Counted from the first letter of the stretch, positions 34,196-43,030 are shown. The stretch is DNA of 64,000 bases from Rhizobacter sp. SG703 (GCF_012275445.1 NZ_JAAZQK010000004.1:124001-188000); one strand, 5' to 3'. Program-made: numbers and translations. Notes: a model not told the origin generated them from the letters alone.

Positions 34196-34399
34196 TCACA
34201 GGCTCAGGTGCAGGTGGGCGATGTCCTCGCCGAAGGCCTCGCTGCGGAACACCTGCGGCTTGGTGTCGGCGAAATCCAGCCGGTGCGTCTGCGCGAAACG
34301 GGCGCGCTGCACCGCGATCCGCGACGGACGACGCACCGGTGTGGCGGCCCGGCGGGAGAACAGGCGTTGCAGCGTGGTGGTGACGAGGGTCGCGGTCAT
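34196..34399 (-). CDS. Small basic protein of unknown function
   Basis: A 67-residue frame, Arg/Thr/Ala-rich at the N-terminus (MTATLVTTTLQRLFSRRAAT) and with a more acidic C-terminal third. A GGAG lies eleven bases before the ATG. It is upstream of and probably co-transcribed with the regulator/kinase pair. No family recognised; it may be a leader frame rather than a functional protein. Confidence 0.45.
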   Translation of the reverse strand: MTATLVTTTLQRLFSRRAATPVRRPSRIAVQRARFAQTHRLDFADTKPQVFRSEAFGEDIAHLHLSL

Positions 34400-34506
34400 G
34401 GGGGGACTCCGGGCGTTTGTGCGTGTTGGTATGCCGGCAGTGTCGAAGCCGTGGGTATCACCGCCGTTTCCACAACGCCCCGCATTGTTTCGTTTGTTTC
34501 AACTGG

Positions 34507-34555
34507 CCCCTCGCCGACGGTACGTCGGCGATCCCCCGGGGGGATGCGGGCCGGC
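34507..34555. repeat. Dispersed palindromic repeat, copy 2 (inverted)
   Basis: Reverse-complement relative of 13988-14037: CCCC, then inverted repeat TCGCCGACG-gta-CGTCGGCGA (34511-34531), TCCCCCGG, GGGGATGCGGGCCGGC. The arms differ from copy 1 but remain fully complementary. It lies between divergent genes. Confidence 0.75.
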
Positions 34556-34590
34556 TTGGGGCGGCCGGCGCTCGGCCCCCGCCTGGCCCG

Positions 34591-34596
34591 TATCAT
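34591..34596 (+). promoter_or_regulatory. -10 element of the 5'-nucleotidase gene (leaderless candidate)
   Basis: TATCAT ends six bases before the ATG at 34603, placing the predicted transcription start on the A of the ATG. No SD is present. The -35 is weak. Confidence 0.4.
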
Positions 34597-34602
34597 CCGG
34601 CG

Positions 34603-35550
34603 ATGCCCGCCACCCTCGCCGGCCAGCTCGTCGTGGCCATTTCTTCGCGCGCCCTGTTCGATTTCGAGGAAGAGAACCAGCTCTTCGAAGCCAAGGACGA
34701 CCGCGCCTACATGCAGCTGCAGCTGCAGCGCGTTGCCGAACCGGCCAAGCCCGGCGTCGCGTTCTCGCTGGTCAACAAGCTGCTGGCGTTCAACGCGGCG
34801 TCGCCGCAAGCGTCGGTCGAGGTGGTGATCCTGTCGCGCAACGACCCGGTGTCCGGCATGCGGGTGTTCCGCTCGGCCCAGCACTACGGGCTGCCGATCC
34901 AGCGCGGCGTGTTCACCCGCGGCGAATCGCCGTGGCGCTACCTGCGGCCTCTGAATGCCCACCTGTTCCTGTCGACGAACGAGGCCGACGTGCGCTCGGC
35001 GCTCCAGGCCGGCGTGCCGGCCGCGCGCGTCTACCCGCATTCAGCCCGCGCGTCCGACGCCCACCCGCACGAGGTGCGCATCGCGTTCGACGGCGATGCG
35101 GTGCTGTTCTCCGACGAGGCCGAGCAGGTGTTCCAGAGCGGCGGGCTCGATGCCTTCCAGGCGCACGAGCGCGACAAGGCGCTGAAGCCGCTGCCGGCCG
35201 GACCGTTCAAGCCGCTGCTCGACGCGCTGCAGCTGCTGCAGCGCCAAGCCTCGCCGGCAATGCGGGTGCGCACCGCGCTGGTCACCGCGCGCAGCGCGCC
35301 GGCCCACGAGCGCGCGATCCGCACGCTGATGGACTGGCACATCGAGGTCGACGAGGCGATGTTCCTCGGCGGGTTGCCGAAGGGCGAGTTCCTGCGCGAA
35401 TTCGAGCCCGACTTCTTCTTCGACGACCAGACCGGCCACATCGAGAACGCCGCGGCCCACGTGCCGTCGGGCCATGTCGCGGCCGGCGTGTCGAACCTGA
35501 TCGCGCAGGTCGAGGCCGTGGTCGCCTCGAAGGTTCAGGCCGGGCGCTGA
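34603..35550 (+). CDS. 5'-nucleotidase (PF06189-type, HAD-like)
   Basis: A 315-residue protein of the cytosolic 5'-nucleotidase I-like family found in bacteria, which dephosphorylates nucleoside monophosphates. Family landmarks: [20 protein letters not shown] at the N-terminus, [45 protein letters not shown] (the HAD-like acid motif) and [14 protein letters not shown]. No signal peptide, so it is cytoplasmic. Its 3' end overlaps the convergent isomerase gene by 16 bases. Confidence 0.88.
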   Translation: MPATLAGQLVVAISSRALFDFEEENQLFEAKDDRAYMQLQLQRVAEPAKPGVAFSLVNKLLAFNAASPQASVEVVILSRNDPVSGMRVFRSAQHYGLPIQRGVFTRGESPWRYLRPLNAHLFLSTNEADVRSALQAGVPAARVYPHSARASDAHPHEVRIAFDGDAVLFSDEAEQVFQSGGLDAFQAHERDKALKPLPAGPFKPLLDALQLLQRQASPAMRVRTALVTARSAPAHERAIRTLMDWHIEVDEAMFLGGLPKGEFLREFEPDFFFDDQTGHIENAAAHVPSGHVAAGVSNLIAQVEAVVASKVQAGR

Positions 35551-36320
35551 CGCCACCAGCCGAGCCCGGCCGTGGTGCCGGCGCGCGGCCGGTATTCGCA
35601 GCCGATGTGGCCGTCCCAGCCGAGTTCGTCGATCACGTCGAACAGGTGGGCGCAGTTCAGCTCGCCGAGGTCAGGCTCGTGCCGCAGCGGCACGCCGGCC
35701 ACCTGCAGGTGACCGACGCGGCCGCTCGGCAAGTAGTGGCGCAGCTTCGTCTCGACATCGCCCTCGACGATCTGGCAGTGGTAGAGATCCATCTGCACCT
35801 TCAGGTTGGGCCGCCCGAGCTCGACGACGGCGGCATGCGCCTGCGACTGCCGGTTCAGGAAGTAGCCCGGAATGTCGCGGGTGTTGATCGGCTCGATCGT
35901 CAGCTCGATGCCGGCCGGTGCCGCATGGCCGGCGGCCCAGTCGAGGTTGGCGAGGTAGCACTCGCGCAGCCACGCGTGGTCGACCTCGGGCGCGGCGATG
36001 CCCGCCATCACGTGCAGGCGCGGGCAGCCGATCTCGGCGGCCAGCGCGAGCGCCCGCTCGATGCCTTCGCGGAACGCCGCCTCGCGGCCGGGCAGGCACG
36101 CCAGGCCGCGCTCGCCTTGCGCGGCATCGCCCGGCGGTGCGTTGAACAGCACCTGGCGCAGCCCGTGGTCCTGCAGCCGCGCCTTCAGTTCGGCCGCCGG
36201 CACGTCGTACGGGAACAGGCACTCGACCGCGTCGAAACCGTCGCGCGCCGCGGCGCCGAAGCGGTCGAGGAAATCGTGCTCGGTGTACATCAGGCTCAGG
36301 TTGGCGGCGAACCGGGGCAT
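35535..36320 (-). CDS. Hydroxypyruvate isomerase family protein (Hyi/OtnI-like)
   Basis: A 261-residue TIM-barrel isomerase of the AP-endonuclease-2 superfamily. Conserved pieces: [20 protein letters not shown] at the start, [12 protein letters not shown], the catalytic Glu in [24 protein letters not shown] and GHIGCEYRP near the end. It interconverts hydroxypyruvate and tartronate semialdehyde; relatives (OtnI) act on 2-oxo-tetronates. No other glyoxylate gene is adjacent, so the physiological substrate is open. Convergent with the 5'-nucleotidase. Confidence 0.9.
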   Translation of the reverse strand: MPRFAANLSLMYTEHDFLDRFGAAARDGFDAVECLFPYDVPAAELKARLQDHGLRQVLFNAPPGDAAQGERGLACLPGREAAFREGIERALALAAEIGCPRLHVMAGIAAPEVDHAWLRECYLANLDWAAGHAAPAGIELTIEPINTRDIPGYFLNRQSQAHAAVVELGRPNLKVQMDLYHCQIVEGDVETKLRHYLPSGRVGHLQVAGVPLRHEPDLGELNCAHLFDVIDELGWDGHIGCEYRPRAGTTAGLGWWRQRPA

Positions 36321-36333
36321 CGCGACACTCCCT

Positions 36334-36753
36334 TCAACGGTGAGAGGCGCCGTCCTGCGCCTCCATGAACGCGCGCCGGAAGGCCAGCGGCTTCGAGATG
36401 CCCCTCAGCGGCGCCTGCGGCGAGCCGGCGCCGGAGATCAGCAGCGAGCCGAAGTCGAGCAGGCGGCCCATCACCGTCTGGTCGACCTGGATCGACTCGA
36501 CCTTGCTGATGTTGATCTCGATCGTCTGCCGCGAGATGAAGCCCTGCTTGACGATGACCCGCTTGTTCGTCACCGCGAGCTCGGTGGTCTTGTACATCAC
36601 GTAGGCGTAGCCCCACGCGATCAGCCCGATGCCGAAGGCCGGCAGCAGCACCAGCCCGACCAGCAGCGGCACCCACAGCGACCAGAGGCTCACATGGGCG
36701 TAGTGCAGCACGCGTTCGTCCTGGGTCAGTGCGCCTTCGATGTAGCTCGACAT
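36334..36753 (-). CDS. PH domain-containing membrane protein (bPH2/YdbT-like)
   Basis: A 139-residue protein with two hydrophobic helices near the N-terminus (about 22-55, [26 protein letters not shown]) and a bacterial PH (DUF304) domain: [31 protein letters not shown]. The motif order is that of YdbS/YdbT-type proteins, whose role is unknown. The basic C-terminus ends [11 protein letters not shown]. Located 13 bases from the isomerase gene, probably upstream of it in one transcript. Confidence 0.85.
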   Translation of the reverse strand: MSSYIEGALTQDERVLHYAHVSLWSLWVPLLVGLVLLPAFGIGLIAWGYAYVMYKTTELAVTNKRVIVKQGFISRQTIEINISKVESIQVDQTVMGRLLDFGSLLISGAGSPQAPLRGISKPLAFRRAFMEAQDGASHR

Positions 36754-36840
36754 GGTGGTCCTTGTGTTCCGCGAGAGGGAGGCGCGTGACGATAGCAGCT
36801 GCCGGTTGCTACAGTCGTCGCCCCTGCCTGCCGTCCCGCG

Positions 36841-38040
36841 ATGCCGTCCACCATCCGCACCGTCCTGCCGCTGTCCATCGTCACCGCCACCAGCATGCTG
36901 GCGATGGACCTGTTCCTGCCGGCCGTGCCGACGCTGCAGGCCTCGCTCGGCATCGACGTGACGCTGGCGCAGGCGACGATCGCGGTGTTCCTGGCCGGGC
37001 TGGCCGCGTCGCAGCTGGTGTGGGGCGAGGCGATGACGCGGCTCGGCCCGCGCCGCTGCGTGCTGATCGGCGTCTCGCTGCTGGTGCTCAGCGCCTTCGG
37101 CTGCGCGCTCGCCCCCGACATCGGCTGGCTGCTCGCGATGCGCGCGTTGCAGGGCGCGGCGGCCGGCGCGGCGACGGTGGTCGCGCCGAGCGTCGTGCGG
37201 GCGACGCTGCCTGACGAGCATGCGGTGAAAGGCATCGCGTCGATCGCGATGATCGAATCGGCGGTGCCGGCCGCCGGGCCGCTGCTCGGCAGCGCGCTGC
37301 TGCTGGCGATGGACTGGCGCTCGACCTTCTGGATCCTCGGCGGCGTCACGCTGCTCGCGCTGCCCTTCGTCGTGCGGGTCACGCCGCGCGAGCTGCCGGG
37401 GCTGGACCGCACGGCCGCCGCGGGTTACCTTGCGATCCTCGGCAACCGCAAGTACCTGCGCCTTGCGCTGTGCCATGCGCTGTGCTTCGGCGCGCTGCTG
37501 AGCTTCGTCGCGAGCGCGCCGCAGCTGATGGTGCATGCCTTCGGGTTGGGTGCCGGCAGCTTCGCCGCGCTGCAGCTGATGAGCGTGCTGTGCTTCATGG
37601 CGGTCGCCAGCCAGTCCGGGCGCATCAGCCGGCGCTTCGGCCCGGCGCGCGCGGTGCAGTTCGGCTGCGTGGCGCATGTGGCGCTGTGCGGCGCCTTCGT
37701 GCTGCTGGCCTGGCTCGGCCGGCCGGGGTTCGTCGGCGTCGCCGTGTTCTGGTGTGCCTTCTGCGCGGTGCTCGCGGTGCGCGGCCCCGCGGCCTTCAGC
37801 GAGGCGCTGGCCTTGCCGCCGGTGCAGATGGGCCGCGCGTCGGCGCTGCTGATGCTGGCCATCCTGGCGGCCGGTGCGCTCGGCACGCAGGGCGTCGCGC
37901 CGTTCATGTCCGGCCCGTCGGCGCTGCCGCTCGCGCTGGCGATGCTGCTGCTGTGCCTCGCCAGTTTCGCGATGGTGCTGCCATATCCCCACGTTCGCAC
38001 TGTCGCTTCACAATCGCCCGCTTCACAATGCCCCCCGTGA
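36841..38040 (+). CDS. Bcr/CflA-family multidrug efflux MFS transporter
   Basis: A 399-residue major-facilitator protein with about 12 membrane helices. The DHA1 Bcr/CflA markers are present: ATSMLAMDLFLPAVPTLQ in helix 1, VWGEAMTRLGPRRCVLIG (motif A) after helix 2 and RALQGAAAGAATVVAPSVVRA in helix 4. It exports drugs or small metabolites by proton antiport. The ATG at 36841 lacks an obvious SD; TACAGT about 30 bases upstream may be the -10. Confidence 0.9.
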   Translation: MPSTIRTVLPLSIVTATSMLAMDLFLPAVPTLQASLGIDVTLAQATIAVFLAGLAASQLVWGEAMTRLGPRRCVLIGVSLLVLSAFGCALAPDIGWLLAMRALQGAAAGAATVVAPSVVRATLPDEHAVKGIASIAMIESAVPAAGPLLGSALLLAMDWRSTFWILGGVTLLALPFVVRVTPRELPGLDRTAAAGYLAILGNRKYLRLALCHALCFGALLSFVASAPQLMVHAFGLGAGSFAALQLMSVLCFMAVASQSGRISRRFGPARAVQFGCVAHVALCGAFVLLAWLGRPGFVGVAVFWCAFCAVLAVRGPAAFSEALALPPVQMGRASALLMLAILAAGALGTQGVAPFMSGPSALPLALAMLLLCLASFAMVLPYPHVRTVASQSPASQCPP

Positions 38041-38065
38041 ACGCCCTCTCGAGATCGGAGATTCC

Positions 38066-38419
38066 ATGTCCTACGTGATGCTCATCGTCGAACCCGTCGA
38101 ACAGCGCGGCCAGCGCACGCTTGCCGAAGGCCAGGCCGCCTACGACAGCATGCTGGGCTACGCCGAGAAACTGAAGACCCGCGGCGTGCTGAAGAGCGCC
38201 GAATCGCTGCTCGCACAGGACCGCGCGGTGCGCGTGCAGAAGCGCGCCGGCGAGAAGCGGCTGGTCGACGGCCCGTTCGCAGAGGCCAAGGAAATGATCG
38301 GCGGCTTCTTCCTGCTCGACGTGAAGACGCGCGACGAAGCGGTGGCCATCGCGGCCGACTGCCCGGCCGCCGAGTGGTGCACGATCGAAGTCCGCGAACT
38401 CGGCCCTTGCTTCGCGTGA
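38066..38419 (+). CDS. YCII-related domain protein
   Basis: A 117-residue YciI-like dimeric alpha/beta protein. The core DGPFAEAKEMIGGFFLLDVKTRDEAVAIAADCP matches the family that is repeatedly encoded beside ECF-type sigma factors. A CGGAG site precedes the ATG. Together with the SRPBCC protein and sigma factor downstream it forms a recognised gene set of unknown physiological role. Confidence 0.88.
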   Translation: MSYVMLIVEPVEQRGQRTLAEGQAAYDSMLGYAEKLKTRGVLKSAESLLAQDRAVRVQKRAGEKRLVDGPFAEAKEMIGGFFLLDVKTRDEAVAIAADCPAAEWCTIEVRELGPCFA

Positions 38420-38547
38420 CGCGGGCGGCAGCGCAGGTTGCGGGTTATCCCTGAGCCGCTTGCCGCGATGTCGATCCGGCACGCGATCGCCCGTCGTGTG
38501 AACAGGCGCGGACCATTCGCTCCGCCCGTCACACCAAGGAGCCGATC

Positions 38548-39093
38548 ATGCTGAAGTCCACCCTGCTCGTCATCGCCGCCGCACTCGCGGTGCTGCTGGT
38601 CTACGCGGCCACGAAGCCCGATACCTTCCGCGTCGAGCGCAGCCTGCGCATCCACGCGTCGCCGGAGCGGCTGCACGCGATGATCAACGACCTGCACAGC
38701 TTCAACACCTGGAACCCGTACGAGCGCAAGGACCCGGCGTTGAAGGGCAGCTACGGCCAGACCACCGTCGGCGCCGGCGCGCGCTACGGCTGGGAGAGCC
38801 ACGAGGTCGGCACCGGCAGCCTCGCGATCCTCGAGACCGTGCCGGCCTCGAAGGTGACGATGGCGCTCGATTTCGTGAAGCCGTTCGAAGCCCACAACCA
38901 GGCCGAGTTCACGCTGCAGCCCGAGCAGGACGGCACCCGCGTGACCTGGGCAATGCACGGCCCGGTGCCGTACCTCGCCAAGGTCATGCATGTCTTCATC
39001 AACGTCGACCGCATGGTCGGCACCGACTTCGAGGCCGGGCTCGCGAACCTGAAGACCCTGGCCGAGAAGGCCGTGACCGAGAAAGCGACCTGA
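38548..39093 (+). CDS. SRPBCC-family (polyketide cyclase-like) membrane-anchored protein
   Basis: A 181-residue protein with one N-terminal membrane helix (about 5-22, TLLVIAAALAVLLVYAA) followed by a START/SRPBCC domain: RVERSLRIHASPERLHAMINDLHSFNTWNPYERKDP. These domains bind hydrophobic ligands. AAGGAG lies ten bases upstream of the ATG. It ends nine bases before the sigma-factor gene, implying co-transcription. Confidence 0.87.
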   Translation: MLKSTLLVIAAALAVLLVYAATKPDTFRVERSLRIHASPERLHAMINDLHSFNTWNPYERKDPALKGSYGQTTVGAGARYGWESHEVGTGSLAILETVPASKVTMALDFVKPFEAHNQAEFTLQPEQDGTRVTWAMHGPVPYLAKVMHVFINVDRMVGTDFEAGLANLKTLAEKAVTEKAT

Positions 39094-39101
39094 GGACCTG
39101 G

Positions 39102-40376
39102 ATGGCATCCACCGAGACACACCGTGCGATCGAAGCCGTCTGGCGGGCGGAATCCGCGAAGGTCATCGCCCACGTCGCGCGCATCGTGCGCGACGTCGGG
39201 CTGGCCGAGGAGCTCGCGCAGGACGCGCTGCTCGCCGCGCTGGAGCACTGGGGCGACGGCGTGCTGCCCGACAACCCGGCGGCCTGGCTGATGACCACCG
39301 CGAAGCACCGCGCGCTCGACCGGCTGCGGCAGGATGCGCTGCATGCCCGCAAGCACGAGGAACTCGGCCACGAGCTGGATGCGATGCAGGCCCACGTGGT
39401 GCCGGACTTCGTCGACGGGCTCGATGCGGCGCGCGAGGACGACATCGGCGACGACCTGCTGCGGCTGATCTTCACCGCCTGCCACCCTGTGCTGTCGACC
39501 GATGCGCGGGTCGCGCTGACGCTGCGGCTGCTGGGCGGGCTCAGCACCGACGAGATCGCGCGCGCCTTCCTGGTCCCCGAGCCGACCATCGCGCAGCGCA
39601 TCGTGCGCGCCAAGCGCACGCTGAGCGCGGCCCGCGTGCCGTTCGAGGTGCCGCAGGCCGCCGAGCGCGCGGCGCGTCTCGCGTCGGTGCTGGAGGTGAT
39701 CTACCTGGTCTTCAACGAAGGCTATTCGGCCACCGCCGGCGACGACTGGATGCGCCCGGCGATGTGCGACGAGGCGCTGCGGCTCGGCCGCGTGCTGGCC
39801 GGCCTGGTGCCCGCCGAGAGCGAGGTGCACGGCCTGCTCGCGCTGATGGAGATCCAGGCCTCGCGCACGCCGGCACGCACCGATGCGCAGGGCCGTGCGG
39901 TGCTGCTGATGGAGCAGGACCGCAGTCGCTGGGATGCGCAGATGATCGGCCGCGGCCTCGCGGCGCTCGCGCAGTCGGAGGCGCTGGGCGGCGCGCGCGG
40001 GCCGTATGCGCTGCAGGCGGCGCTGGCGGCCTGCCATGCGCGGGCGCGCAGCGCCGACGAGACCGACTGGGTGCAGATCGTCGCGCTGTACGACGCGCTC
40101 GAGCAGGTGGCGCCGTCGCCGGTCGTCGCGCTGAACCGCGCGGTGGCGGTCGGCATGGCGTTCGGGCCGGCGGCTGGGCTGGAACTGGTCGACGAGCTCG
40201 AAGCAGAGCCGGCGCTCGCGAACTACCACTGGCTGCCGAGCGTGCGCGCCGACCTGCTGGCGCGATTGGGCCGTCATGCCGAGGCGCGCGAGGCCTTCGA
40301 GCATGCCGCCGAGATGACGCGCAACGAACGCGAACGCGAGCTGCTGCTGCAGCGGGCGCGGGAGCTGCCGCGCTGA
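39102..40376 (+). CDS. ECF-like RNA polymerase sigma factor with C-terminal TPR/DUF6596 region
   Basis: A 424-residue factor of the large-ECF type linked to YCII proteins. Sigma region 2 is about 20-90 (IARIVRDVGLAEELAQDALLAALEHW) and region 4 about 140-190 (LTLRLLGGLSTDEIARAFLVPEPTIAQRI). The remaining about 220 residues include YLVFNEGYSATAGDDW and a helical repeat-like section. No anti-sigma factor is adjacent; in this group the C-terminal extension or the YCII protein may do the controlling (inference). ATG at 39102, nine bases from the preceding gene. Confidence 0.9.
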   Translation: MASTETHRAIEAVWRAESAKVIAHVARIVRDVGLAEELAQDALLAALEHWGDGVLPDNPAAWLMTTAKHRALDRLRQDALHARKHEELGHELDAMQAHVVPDFVDGLDAAREDDIGDDLLRLIFTACHPVLSTDARVALTLRLLGGLSTDEIARAFLVPEPTIAQRIVRAKRTLSAARVPFEVPQAAERAARLASVLEVIYLVFNEGYSATAGDDWMRPAMCDEALRLGRVLAGLVPAESEVHGLLALMEIQASRTPARTDAQGRAVLLMEQDRSRWDAQMIGRGLAALAQSEALGGARGPYALQAALAACHARARSADETDWVQIVALYDALEQVAPSPVVALNRAVAVGMAFGPAAGLELVDELEAEPALANYHWLPSVRADLLARLGRHAEAREAFEHAAEMTRNERERELLLQRARELPR

Positions 40377-40416
40377 CCCTCGCCGGTTTTGCTATGGCGA
40401 GGGCCCAAAATTTCAT

Positions 40417-40445
40417 TTGTGCCCGGCGGGCGCCGTCGCTACGCT
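40417..40445 (+). promoter_or_regulatory. Promoter of the galactonate-type operon
   Basis: TTGTGC (40417-40422), 17 bases, TACGCT (40440-40445). The predicted start falls within about two bases of the ATG at 40454, so the mRNA has almost no leader. Confidence 0.45.
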
Positions 40446-40453
40446 GTCGCCCC

Positions 40454-41071
40454 ATGACCTGGCCGACCTCCCTGCCGCTGATCGCGATCCTGCGCGGCAT
40501 CCGTCCCGACGAAGCCCTGCCCCATGCGCAGGCCTTGATCGACGCCGGCTTCGATGCGATCGAAGTCCCGCTGAACTCGCCGCAATGGCAGAAGAGCGTC
40601 GACTCCATCGTGCAGCGCTTCGGCAGCCGCGCGCTGGTCGGCGGCGGCACGGTGCTGAAGCCGGCCGATGTCGATGCGCTGGTGGACGTCGGCGCCAAGC
40701 TGGTCGTCACGCCGAACACCCGGCCGTCGCTGATCGAATACGCCGTGCGGCGTGGTCTGCAGGTGGCCGCCGGCTTCGCGACCGCCAGCGAGGCCTTCGA
40801 CGCGCTCGATGCCGGCGCGCAGGCGCTGAAGCTGTTCCCGGCCACCACCTACGGCACCGGCCACGTGAAGGCGCTGAAGGCGGTGCTGCCGGCCGGCGTG
40901 CCGCTCTTCGCGGTGGGCGGCGTCACGCCGGCCAACCTGGGCGAGTACCTGGCGGCCGGCTGCATCGGCGCCGGGCTCGGCAGCGACCTCTACAAGCCGG
41001 GACAGGACGTGTCGCGCACCGGCGAGATGGCGCGTGCATTCGTCGCCGCATGGCAGGCCGCTCGCGGCTGA
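40454..41071 (+). CDS. dgoA: 2-dehydro-3-deoxy-6-phosphogalactonate aldolase
   Basis: A 205-residue class I aldolase of the KDPG/KDPGal family. It cleaves 2-dehydro-3-deoxy-6-phosphogalactonate to pyruvate and glyceraldehyde 3-phosphate. Motifs: AILRGIRPDEALPHAQALIDAGFDAIEVPL, GGGTVLKPADVDALVDVGAKLVVTPN, and the Schiff-base lysine in ALKLFPATTYG. The combination RGIRPDEA and GTVLKPADV points to the KDPGal (DgoA) branch, as does the kinase next to it. First gene of a three-gene sugar-acid set. Confidence 0.92.
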   Translation: MTWPTSLPLIAILRGIRPDEALPHAQALIDAGFDAIEVPLNSPQWQKSVDSIVQRFGSRALVGGGTVLKPADVDALVDVGAKLVVTPNTRPSLIEYAVRRGLQVAAGFATASEAFDALDAGAQALKLFPATTYGTGHVKALKAVLPAGVPLFAVGGVTPANLGEYLAAGCIGAGLGSDLYKPGQDVSRTGEMARAFVAAWQAARG

Positions 41072-41127
41072 AGAAGAACACACGCGGGCGCCGCTGGAGC
41101 GACCCGCAGCACGGAGACACGGACAAG

Positions 41128-42015
41128 ATGATCGCCATCGACTGGGGCACGAGCAGCCTGCGCGCCTACCGACTCGACGCCGCCGGCCAGGTGCTCGCGC
41201 AACGCAGCAGCTCGGCCGCGCTGCTGGCTTGCCAGGGCCGCTTCGAGGCGGTGCTGGCCGAGCAGATCGACGGCTGGACCGACCGCCACATCGTGATGGC
41301 CGGCATGATCGGCAGCCGCAACGGCTGGCGCGAGGTGCCGTACGTCGCCTGCCCGGCCGGTGCCGACGCGATCGCCGCCGGCATGCTGGCCTTCGAGGCG
41401 CCGGCATTGCCGGGCCGCGAGCTCTTCATCGCCCCGGGCATGAGCGACCGGCCCGCGCAAGGCGCACCCGAGGTGATGCGCGGCGAAGAGACCCAGGTGC
41501 TGGGCCTGCTCGATGACCTGGCCGGCCCGGGCCCGCACACGCTGTGCCTGCCGGGCACGCACAGCAAATGGATCACCGTCGAGCAAGGGCGCATCGCCCG
41601 CATCCACACCGCGATGACCGGCGAGCTCTACGCGCTGATGACGCAGCACGGCCTGCTCGGCGCGCTGATGGACAAGGACGCCGGCGACGACGAAGCGGCG
41701 TTCGCACGCGGGCTCGACGCCAGCCGCGGCAGCGGCGGGCTGCCGAACCAGCTCTTCAGCGTTCGCACGCTCGGGCTGTTCGGCGAGCTGAGCGGCGCGG
41801 CGGCGCCGTCGTACCTGTCCGGCTTGCTGGTCGGCCACGAGCTGAACGGGCTGGCGCCGGCGAACGGCACGGTCCACCTGATCGGCAGCGCCGCGCTGAC
41901 CCGCCGCTACGAGCGCGCGCTGGCGGCGCGCGGCCTGCAGGCGATCGCCCATGCCGAGGCGCTGACCGCGCGCGGCCTGCACCGGCTGGCCCGCGCGCGC
42001 GGGCTGGTCGGCTGA
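41128..42015 (+). CDS. dgoK: 2-dehydro-3-deoxygalactonokinase
   Basis: A 295-residue sugar kinase that phosphorylates 2-dehydro-3-deoxygalactonate with ATP, feeding the aldolase upstream. Recognised by IDWGTSSLRAYRLDA at the N-terminus (phosphate 1 motif), AGMIGSRNGWREVPYVACPA, the RGEETQVLG motif, CLPGTHSKWI and FSVRTLGLF, all typical of DgoK. The ATG at 41128 is used because everything before it in frame is non-homologous. Cytoplasmic. Confidence 0.94.
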   Translation: MIAIDWGTSSLRAYRLDAAGQVLAQRSSSAALLACQGRFEAVLAEQIDGWTDRHIVMAGMIGSRNGWREVPYVACPAGADAIAAGMLAFEAPALPGRELFIAPGMSDRPAQGAPEVMRGEETQVLGLLDDLAGPGPHTLCLPGTHSKWITVEQGRIARIHTAMTGELYALMTQHGLLGALMDKDAGDDEAAFARGLDASRGSGGLPNQLFSVRTLGLFGELSGAAAPSYLSGLLVGHELNGLAPANGTVHLIGSAALTRRYERALAARGLQAIAHAEALTARGLHRLARARGLVG

Positions 42016-42033
42016 ACCCGAAGGAAGCTGTCG

Positions 42034-42819
42034 ATGACCTCCCCCCGCTTCGCCCACTACCCGAGCCTCGAAGGGCGCACCGTCTTCATCAGCGGCGGCA
42101 CCACCGGCATCGGCACCGCGTTCGTCGAGCACTTCCATGCGCAGGGCGCGAAGGTCGGCTTCGTCGGTCGCAACCGCGAGGCGGCCGATGCGCTGCTGGC
42201 CGGCATCGCCGCCCGGCCGAACCCGCACGGCGCACCGACGCCGCTGTTCATCCCGTGCGACGTGACCGACATCGCGGCGCTGCAGGCGGCCATCGCGCAG
42301 ACGCGCAGTGCATTCGGCCCGATCGGTGCGCTGCTGAACAACGCGGCCAACGACCAGCGCCACCAGGTCGAGGCGGTGACGCCGGAGTTCTGGGACCAGT
42401 GCATGAACGTCAACCTGCGCCACCAATTCTTCGCGGCACAGGCGGTGGTCGACGACATGGTCGGGCTGGGCGGCGGATCGATCATCAACCTCGGCTCGAT
42501 CAGCTGGATGATCAAGGGCGCCGGCTACCCGGCGTACGCGACGACCAAGGCCGCGATCCACGGGCTGACGCGCTCGCTCGCCAAAGACCTGGGCAAGCGC
42601 AACATCCGCGTCAATGCACTGGTGCCGGGCTGGGTGATGACGGACAAGCAGCTGCGGCTGTGGGTGACGCCGGAGTCCGAGAAGGACCTCGATGCCAACC
42701 AGTGCCTGCCGGGGCGGCTTCAGTCGGAAGACATCGCGACGATGGCGCTGTTCCTTGCCGCCGACGATTCGAAGATGTGCACTGCGCAGAGCTTCGTCGT
42801 CGACGCGGGATGGTCCTGA
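42034..42819 (+). CDS. SDR-family sugar dehydrogenase (galactose/xylose 1-dehydrogenase-like)
   Basis: A 261-residue classical short-chain dehydrogenase. Cofactor loop SGGTTGIG is at 20-27, NNAA at 102-105, and the catalytic set is Ser155/157, Tyr168 and Lys172 (YATTK). VPGWVMTDKQ follows, and residues GWVMTDKQLRLWVTPE resemble D-xylose/L-arabinose/D-galactose 1-dehydrogenases. With DgoK and DgoA it completes much of an oxidative (De Ley-Doudoroff type) route: sugar to lactone here, lactonase and dehydratase elsewhere, then kinase and aldolase. The exact sugar is inference. Confidence 0.9.
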   Translation: MTSPRFAHYPSLEGRTVFISGGTTGIGTAFVEHFHAQGAKVGFVGRNREAADALLAGIAARPNPHGAPTPLFIPCDVTDIAALQAAIAQTRSAFGPIGALLNNAANDQRHQVEAVTPEFWDQCMNVNLRHQFFAAQAVVDDMVGLGGGSIINLGSISWMIKGAGYPAYATTKAAIHGLTRSLAKDLGKRNIRVNALVPGWVMTDKQLRLWVTPESEKDLDANQCLPGRLQSEDIATMALFLAADDSKMCTAQSFVVDAGWS

Positions 42820-42835
42820 TCCCGATCGGCTGGCG

Positions 42836-43030
42836 TCAGTTCAGGTCGTAGGACGGCTTGAAGCGGAAGCGGTCTTCGACCTCGGTGTCGGCGAAGCCGA
42901 AGTCGCGGTCCGGGTCGACCACGGTGTCCTGAAGGTCGTCGCCATGGCCGCCGTCCCCGCGGCTCACGCGCAGCCACAGGCGGTGCAGCAGCTTGGCCAC
43001 TTCTGCGGTCGACGACTCGGGTGCTGACAT
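42836..43030 (-). CDS. Small acidic protein of unknown function
   Basis: A 64-residue frame starting MSAPESSTAEVAKLLHRLWLRV. It is acidic and charged in its second half (DGGHGDDLQDTVVDPDRDFGF, ending FRFKPSYDLN), with no membrane segment. AAAGGC lies upstream of the ATG at 43030. Convergent with the SDR gene (17-base gap). I do not know the family. Confidence 0.55.
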   Translation of the reverse strand: MSAPESSTAEVAKLLHRLWLRVSRGDGGHGDDLQDTVVDPDRDFGFADTEVEDRFRFKPSYDLN

